DNA from: Siphonodentalium dalli
Taxonomy: Eukaryota; Mollusca; Scaphopoda; Gadilida; Siphonodentaliidae
Length of the DNA stretch: 64,000 nt
Assembly (NCBI GenBank): GCA_032622095.1
Contig: CP136069.1
Location: 994,001-1,058,000 of the forward strand
Direction of reading: 5' to 3'
Shown here piece after piece: positions 56,942 through 64,000 of the stretch. The position numbers were made by a program, and so were the translations under genes. Numbering within the stretch: the stretch's first letter is position 1; the number at the start of each line of letters is the position of its first letter. The notes below the pieces were generated by a model. It ran no database searches, was not told the DNA's origin, and saw only the letters and a list, made by a program, of their open reading frames with translations.

Positions 56942-58344
56942 TCATCCACTCAGTTTAACCTGTGTCACTTTACCCTTCCATGTGTACACAAATTCGTCAA
57001 TGCAGTCCGGAATTTCCACACTCAGTCGTTTGCCGGTTTGACTAACCGTCAAATTGTGTCCACCCACACAACACAAAGATGTCTCCTTCGGAATCAAAAG
57101 GGTGGGTTCCTCTGCCTTTACCGAACTTTCGGCAGTAACTTTTGTAGGTGGGGGCGCAAGCGCAGCACTTACTTCTAGCTTTCGCTTCACGCTGACTCGT
57201 TTGTAGACGTCCACTGCATTCGAACGATGTCCACTAATCGATTTCACAGTTTTGTCATCAAAACCTTGGTCATATAAGGTAGTGACACAAGTAACTTTTC
57301 CTGAATGATTTGTGATATTTCTCCCTTCCATACTTATTCCAGAAGAAATAAAAAGAGTTTTCATCATTTTGGATAATGTGTTTTTACCAACCGGTTGCTG
57401 TCCAAAACGTGGTTTATTGTCCTCTGATAGTTTCACAAGTGGCTTCCTATAGAATGGTCCATTTTCAGGAATCGAAGATAAATACAATGACATTAACTTT
57501 ACAAAACATCTGGGATTTTCTTTCAACTCAAAATGTTCAATCTGTTTTGGTTTCACACCACGCTGGTTCAAACCACCTTGAACATTTTTGGAACTTCGGC
57601 CCTGGAACATTATTTTATTCAGTTCAACTTCTGTGTCAAAGACAACTTTGAATTGTGATGAATCTAAATCACGGTGCTCATCCATAGCTCTCATTCCAAA
57701 ACACTTGCAGTTATAAAAAAACACTGCATTAAACAGTCCCTGTGCGCTATCCAAGCTAAACGTTCCGGTATCCCAAAATGCAAGTTCGTCCTTGGGTAAA
57801 ATGGGATCAGTATGTTTCTGGGACACACCTACACCCTCGGCCGTCAACTTCTTCATTCGACAATCAATCGATTTTCTAAAGTTTACAAATGTTGTGTCAG
57901 TCTTTGAAAACATACTTGTCTCCACGTGACCAACGTTCCGCATTTCCCGCTGAATACTGGAGGCAATATTCATGAGGGTAGATGACGGGTAATCACTTCC
58001 ATCCTTTCTACGAATTTCAGTGATGAATCTTTCAAACCAAAAATCCATAACGGGCAACGGAATTTCAGATGTAATTTCCAGAGGCACCAGCGAATTCGCC
58101 TCTATCATTGTTGTCTCCAGTGAATTTCTATGTTCAGCCCACTCTCGCCAAACGTTTAATCCCCATGATGTTGAGTATCTAGTATTTCGTGGGATACATT
58201 GGCGGAAACGGTTTTGGAGTACATCGTCATCAACTGGTGCCGCAAATCTGCTATTTGCGATGGTCGGACTTCCATATCAACTGTCGTTAAATCCAAATCG
58301 TCCCAATGATTTTCAAGTGAAAAATCGCCAGTTGATAAATCCAT
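56942..58344 (-). CDS. Crypton-type tyrosine recombinase (DUF3504-like), one frameshift, Arg II to Lys
   Basis: The minus-strand frame is open from 58276 to TAG at 56942 (444 codons). The region before the first internal Met (58108) reads RFAAPVDDDVLQNRFRQC, NTRYSTSWGLNVWREWAEHR, the N-terminal core-binding part typical of DUF3504/Crypton-derived proteins. Numbering from that Met, the catalytic part has FGMRAMDEHR (Arg I = R140), NHSGK (H268; the usual Arg II is Lys271), SGHRS (H294) and VYKR (Tyr302). These proteins recombine DNA through a covalent tyrosine link; many animal copies are domesticated. A Met-initiated start (MDLSTGDFSLENHWDDLDL, 58344) lies one frame off and joins only through a -1 shift near 58268, so the gene is damaged or has an unseen intron. 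A about 60-residue C-terminal tail (SLCCVGGHNLTV) is unassigned. Gene ends are 2 bp from a plus-strand stop. Confidence 0.85.
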
Positions 58345-58419
58345 TTGAAATAGTCGTGTTATACCAGTAATTAAACTAAGAAATTATATTGTGAGCGGAC
58401 TGAAGCGTTATATACTAAT

Positions 58420-61400
58420 ATGAAAGTGTCAATGACACTGTAGCTCAACTTAGGTAGGGGAATAATTTAATGGTTGACAGTAAATGGAGGAATAGGAAAA
58501 GTGCTAATTGAAATGTCTAACCTGCGCCAAAGGATTTAGTGATGCAAAGAGTAAAATACAAGATGGCTGCTGGTGGCCATTTTTTTTGGCCAATTGACCC
58601 CAAATGGACTCGTTCCCATCTACGTATAATTGTTAACATCCATGACAAATTTTATGAAGATCTGACCAAAGCTACGACCTACAAATTTCATGATGATCAG
58701 ACGAACAGAACAGTACGACCTGTAGACCGCGCCAATGGATTGAATTTTGAGATCCAAGATGGCCGCTGGCAGCCATGTTTTTTGGCCGAATGACCCCACA
58801 ATGATTCGTTCCCATCTACATGTCAATGTCAACATTCAATGCAAATTTCATAAAGATTAGACCAAAGGTACAACCTGTAGCCCGTGCCAAAGGATTTAGT
58901 CATGCAAAGAGTAAAATCCAAGATGGCTGCTGGCGGCCATGATTTTTGGCCGAACGACTCCAAAATCACTCGTTCCCATCTACATGTCAGTGTTAACATC
59001 CATGACAAATTTCATAAACTTCCGACCAACACAACGACCTGTAGCCCGCGCCAAAGGATTTAGTCATGCAAAGAGTAAAATCCAAGATGGCTGCTGGCGG
59101 CCATGTTTATTGGCCGAACGACCCCAAAATCACTCGTTCCCATCTACATGTCATTATTAACATCACTGACAAATTTCATGATGATCAGACGAACAGTACG
59201 ACCTGTAGCCCGCGCCAATGGATTGAATCTTGAAATCCAAGATGGCTGCCAGCGGCCATGTTTTTCGGCCGAACCACCCCAAAATGACTCGTTCCCATCT
59301 ACATGTCAATGTCAACATCCATGACAAATTTCATGATGTTCCGATCAAAGCTACGACCTGTAGCCCGCGCCAAAGGATTTAGTCATGCAAAGAGTAAAAT
59401 CCAAGATGGCTGCTGGCGGCCATGTTTATTGGCCGAACGACTCCAAAATCACTCGTTCCCATCTACATGTCAGTGTTAACATTCATGACAAATTTAATAA
59501 AGATCAGACCAAAGGTATGACATGTAGCCCACGCCAAAGGATTTAGTCATGCAAAGAGTAAAATGCTGGTGGCCATGTTTTTTGACCGAATGACCCCAAA
59601 ACGACTCGTTCCCATCTACATGTGATTGATATAATTCATGACAAATTTCATGACCATCTGACCAAAGCTACGACCTGTAGCCTGCACCAAAGGATTTAGT
59701 CATGCAAAGAGTAAAATCCAATATGGCTGCTGGCGGCCATGTTTTTTGACCGAATGACCCCAAAACGACTCGATCCCATCTACATGTCATTGTTATCATT
59801 CATGACAAATTTCATGATGATCAGACGAACAGTACGACCTGTATGGATTGAATTTTGAAATCCAAGATGGCCGCCAGCGGCCATGTTTTTTGGCCAAATG
59901 ACCCCACAATGATTCGTTCCCATCTACATGTCAATGTCAACGTTCATGACAAATTTTATAAAGATTAGACCAAAGGCAACCTATAGCCGGCGCCAAAGGA
60001 TTTAGTCATGCAAAGAGTAAAATCCAAGATGGCTGCTGGCGGCCATGTTTTTTGGCTGAACGACTCCAAAATCACTCGTTCCCTTCTACAAGTCAGTGTT
60101 AACATCCATGACAAATTTCATAAACTTCCGACAAACACAACGACCTGTAGCCCGCGCCAAAGGATTTAGTCATGCAAAGAGTAAAATCCAAGATGGCTGC
60201 TGTTTTATGGCCGAACGACCCCAAAATCACTCGTTCCCATCTACATGTCATTATTAACATCAATGACAAATTTCATGGTGATCAGACGAACAGTACGACC
60301 TGTAGCCCGCGCCAATGGATTGAATCTTGAAATCCAAGATGGCTGCCAGCGGCCATGTTTTTTGGCCGAATGACCCCAAAATAACTCGTTCCCATCTACA
60401 TGTCAATGTCAACATTCATGACAAATTTCATAAAGATCAGACCAAAGGTACGACCTGTAGCCCGCGCCAAAGGATTTAGTCATGCAAATAGTAAAATCCA
60501 AGATGGCTGCTGGCAGCCATGTTTTTCGGCCGAACCACCCCAAAATCACTCGTTCCCATCTACATGTCAATATTAACATCCATGACAAATTTCATGATGT
60601 TCCAATCAAAGCTACGACCTGTAGCCCGCGCCAAAGGATTTAGTCATGCAAAGAGTAAAATCCAAGATGGCTGCTGGCGGCCATGTTTATTGGCCGAACG
60701 ATCCCAAAATGACTCGTTCCCATCTACATGTCAATATTAACATCCATGACAAATTTCATGATGATCAGACGAACAGTACGACCTGTAGCCCGCGCAAATG
60801 GATTGAATTTTGAAATCTAAGATGGCCACCAGCGGCCATGTTTTTTGGCCGAATGACCCCACAATGATTCCTTCCCATCTACATGTCAATGTCAACATTC
60901 ATGACAAATTTCATAAAGATTAGACCAAAGGTACAACCTGTAGCCCGCGCCAAAGGATTTAGTCATGCAAAGAGTAAAATCCAAGATGGCTGCTGGCGGC
61001 CATGTTTTTCGGCCGAACGACCCCAAAATCACTCGTTCCCATCTACATGTCATTGTTAACATCCATGACAAATTTCATGATGTTCCGATCGAAGCTACGA
61101 CCTGTAGCCCGCGCCAAAGGATTTAGTCATGCAAAGAGTAAAATCCAAGATGGCTGCTGGCGGCCATGTTTATTGGCCGAACAACCCCAAAATGACACGT
61201 TCCCATCTACATGTCAATATTAACATCCATGACAAATTTCATGATGATCAGACGAACAGTACGACCTGTAGCCCGCGCCAATGGATTGAATTTTGAAATC
61301 TAAGATGGCCGCCAGCGGCCATGTTTTTTGGCCGAATGACCCCACAATGATTCGTTCCCATCTACATGTCAATGTCAACATTCATGACAAATTTCATGAA

Positions 61401-62030
61401 GATTAGACCAAAGGTACAACCTGTAGCCCGCGCCAAAGGATTTAGTCATGCAAAGAGTAAAATCCAAGATGGCTGCTGGCGGCCATGTTTTTTGGCCGAA
61501 CAACTCCAAAATCACTCGTTCCCATCTACATGACAGTGTTAACATCCATGACAAATTTCATAAACTTCCGACCAAAACAACGACCTGTAGCCCGCGCCAA
61601 AGGATTTAGTCATGCAAAGAGTAAAATCCAAGATGGCTGCTGGCAGCCATGTTTTTTGGCCGAACGACCCCAAAATCACTCGTTCCCATCTACATGTCAT
61701 TATTAACATCACTGACAAATTTCATGATGATCAGATGAACAGTACGACCTGTAGGCCGCGCCAATGGATTGAATCTTGAAATCCAAGATGGCTGCCAGCG
61801 GCCATGTTTTTTGGCCGAATGGCCCCAAAATGACTCGTTCCCATCTACATGTCAATGTCAACATTCATGACAAATTTCATGAAGATCAGACCAAAGGTAC
61901 AACCTGTAGCCCGCGCCAAAGGAAATTGTTGACGGACACACGGACACACGCACACACGGACACACGGACACACGGACGACGGACGCCAAACCATGGCAAT
62001 AGCTCAAACTTACAAAAGTAAGTTGAGCTA
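58420..62030 (+). mobile_element. F1-family element, complete, 3.6 kb, about 20 monomers
   Basis: It starts ATGAAAGTGTCAATGACACT, has a shortened leader, then monomers of two or three flavours with high similarity, a CACACGGACACACG tail and AAGTTGAGCTA. It begins about 75 bp upstream of the recombinase start codon, separating that gene from its original upstream sequence (62031-62220). Multiple 73-codon frames are the same monomer read in one frame and are not genes. Confidence 0.85.
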
Positions 62031-62221
62031 ATAAGGTGGCAAATTCATTGGGTCAATAGAATGAGTTTCTTTCAAATTGAGTACTCACGGTCGAGTATAT
62101 AGTGAATATGTCGGTGCTAAATTAACTCTGCTCACATGTGATTGATCTGATAGGTTATCATACGTAATTGATATTTTCAATGACAATCTGTTCCTCGGGG
62201 TGCGAATCAGTTCATAAATAT

Positions 62222-62320
62222 GTTATTACCCGCTTGGGTGTCTGTACAAGGAATATAGACCGCGGCAGCTCCGCTGCCTTGGTCTATATTCCTTGTACAG
62301 ACACCCAAGCGGGTAATAAC
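62222..62320. repeat. 99-bp hairpin with 40-bp perfect arms
   Basis: The left arm GTTATTACCCGCTTGGGTGT... and right arm ...ACACCCAAGCGGGTAATAAC pair over 40 bp (62222-62261 with 62281-62320) around a GC-rich loop, GCGGCAGCTCCGCTGCC. It lies exactly at the junction with the right minisatellite block. Confidence 0.85.
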
Positions 62321-62324
62321 CTAT

Positions 62325-62640
62325 ACATATTGTGACTGTATGGCCAACGGTGATGCAAATAGCTATACAGGAGATATGTTTATGAATGAAGGGAATATGC
62401 ATACAGGTCGTGACTATATGGTCATGGGTGAGATGTATGAGTTTAACTGGTGTGTCTGCATTGTTACTCACGGCTGTATGGTCATGTGTTGGTGAATGGG
62501 AATACCCAACTGTGGCTGTATGGTAATGGGTGAGGTCTATGTATTTACAAAGAGTGGCACATGGTCATTTATATGGTGTTCATGTATATACGGAGTGACT
62601 ATGGTCGTGGGTGGGATGTACTGGTGTAACTTTGGGCCCG
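62325..62640 (+). repeat. 44-bp minisatellite, right block
   Basis: About seven units with TGACTATATGGTCATGGGTG and GGCTGTATGGTAATGGGTGA, same orientation as 55960-56775. The two blocks appear to be one array split by the recombinase-bearing segment. Confidence 0.75.
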
Positions 62641-62680
62641 TTTCCGCTCAAACCATGGACAGAATCCCAAAGGATGATTA

Positions 62681-63463
62681 AGTAGCTTGTTTAATAACCA
62701 AGTGAGTCACAATTTGCTACATTTTCGGAACAGCAGAGAATAATGTTCGGAATATAATCGACGTATCAACGTTTTACCAAATTATTTTGCCATTTTGCAA
62801 ACCATCTTGAGTATTTTTGTCTAAAACACCAGTGTTATACATTTAAGACAGATAAAAAATAATAAGCACATTTGATACCAAAGATAGTTCCATTTTATTT
62901 CAAAAATTGGTCCAAACATGAAAAGTTATTTTTTGCCGATTTTGATGCAAAATTTGTGATATAAAAATCCCATAATTCTGGTAATTCCAGTGGTTAAAAT
63001 AGTAAAACTTATTCAAGGTACATCCGAAATGTTTGTATTCAATACACATAATACAGAATAGTCAATTTTGCTCATCAACCATAACTTCAAACCGTTTCAT
63101 GGCATGCTGGTGCATTATTTAACATTTTTCACATTTTGACACCATTTTGGCAGCCATTTAGAGCCAAAGTGACAATTTTGGTTAAACTGAGTTGGAATAT
63201 GCATAATAAATAGAATGCACCACTTACTTGCACAGTTCTTCCCATTTCTTGATGAAATTTGACTAGAATCACAATGGTAATTTTTTGTAAAATTCTATAC
63301 TGCGTTCTGTAAAATCGAATTTTTGAGTGATCAGAAGAGTGGGGACCCCATGAATGGCATATTTCATTGCTCCGATTGTGAGTTAAAATGCTAAATCCAA
63401 AATAAAGTCACAATTCTCAACCAGTTCCAAACAGCAGAAACTGGTCCTAAACATATCAGTAAA
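62681..63463 (-). repeat. Right arm of diverged inverted repeat
   Basis: Inverted partner of 54975-55750. Its outer end is cut at TATCAGTAAACAAG, where F3 copy C begins, so the true outer terminus is lost or hidden. Confidence 0.75.
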
Positions 63464-64000
63464 CAAGACAGTCAATGACTGTGGGGTCGCTCACCAGACT
63501 ACAAAGACTGATAAGACTGGGACTCTGGAGACCAAAACAGTGAGCACTTTTCATAATCACTTTAAAAGAAGTAGATTTAAACAGGATATGTGGCTAGAGA
63601 GACTTCAAGTATGTAGCTTGGTAAAAAACCACCTTGAAATTGCCAACTGTACACTACTGATCACCCCCTCCTCCTCCAGCTCAACAAGTCCCCTTTGACC
63701 GGTATACAGACTCCCAAGTCTTAGGTTGGAATTTCACAACTGACACCTCAAACTTTCTCAATTGTTGGAAATTTCCAATCTCACAAGCGCCTTTTTCCAA
63801 AACCATTTAGATATGTTTGAAGCCCAATTATCCATGGATCCAAAACACAATACATGTAAGTCAGATTAAGCAGTCAGGTGGTTCCAAGGTAGATGTTTTA
63901 ATGAATTTGGCATTTCAATGATTTTATTAGACACAAAAGTGTTAACTCCCCATAGCCCCACCATTTCTTGACAAATTGACCTCATTTTAACAAATCTGAA
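63464..64000 (+). mobile_element. F3-family element, copy C, runs off the window
   Basis: Begins AAGACAGTCAATGACTGTGG then CTCACCAGACTACAAAGACT, as in copies A and B. The last bases (GACCTCATTTTAACAAATCT) are the F3 core phrase. The rest lies outside the window. Confidence 0.6.

Noticed and set aside
58939-61706. Series of 73-codon frames starting MFFGRTTPKSLVPIYMS
   Set aside because: Each is the same F1 monomer read in one frame with a stop in every unit; repeat shadow, not a gene family.
54975-63463. Polinton/Maverick
   Set aside because: Long inverted arms fit, but there is no polymerase B, integrase, protease or capsid coding sequence and no AGT terminus or 6-bp duplication seen.

Overview
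This window looks like animal nuclear DNA, most likely from a mollusc and probably a bivalve. It is AT-rich, has no bacterial-style gene packing, and is dominated by families of short non-autonomous elements with tandem-repeat cores and ACGG-type tails. That architecture is known from bivalve 'pearl', Mg1 and DTC84-type elements. The taxon is an inference; nothing here proves a species. Host coding sequence is sparse and consists of short exons on the minus strand separated by repeat-filled introns. The firmest are a CARD-domain exon (16319-16609), an in-phase downstream exon (14833-15048) with a candidate last exon near 14.1 kb, and an isolated 28-codon exon (41980-42063). Weaker exon candidates lie at 8.2-8.4, 4.8 and 1.2 kb.

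Layout. 0-5 kb: repeat fragments, a short copy of the main family (called F1 here) and a 995-bp fold-back element at 3688-4682. 5.5-8.1 kb: an F3-family element carrying two later insertions. 8.8-12.2 kb: an F1 array, a 37-bp array, a 160-bp array and an F4 element with 170-bp repeats and an ACGG tail. 12.2-17.2 kb: palindromes plus the CARD gene exons. 17.2-24 kb: a 25-bp minisatellite followed by 5.3 kb of two joined F1 elements. 24.6-32.7 kb: a large inverted repeat with 1.28-kb arms and a second 25-bp minisatellite next to the left arm. 33-38 kb: degenerate tandem repeats. 38.4-40 kb: a TA-flanked mariner-like element with an AT-hook reading frame and two palindromic deletion derivatives in tandem. 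41.4-50.9 kb: a MITE, an exon, F1 and F3 copies, and a 1565-bp TTAA-flanked piggyBac-like element. 51.1-54.4 kb: a TA-flanked MITE, a broken tnp2-like reading frame and a composite element with 451-bp terminal direct repeats. 55-63.5 kb: diverged inverted arms enclosing a 44-bp minisatellite, which is split by a segment carrying a Crypton-type (DUF3504-like) tyrosine recombinase gene, itself next to a 3.6-kb F1 element.

How it fits together. The region reads as successive nested insertions into introns and intergenic DNA of a minus-strand host locus. The features most worth follow-up are the recombinase locus (catalytic Arg II replaced by Lys, one frameshift, nested in a minisatellite), the composite at 52608-54411 (direct repeats that each end in inverted termini, the whole flanked by TGAA), and the tandem mariner-like units at 38.4-40 kb. 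No rRNA, canonical tRNA, CRISPR array or complete multi-domain transposase gene was found.
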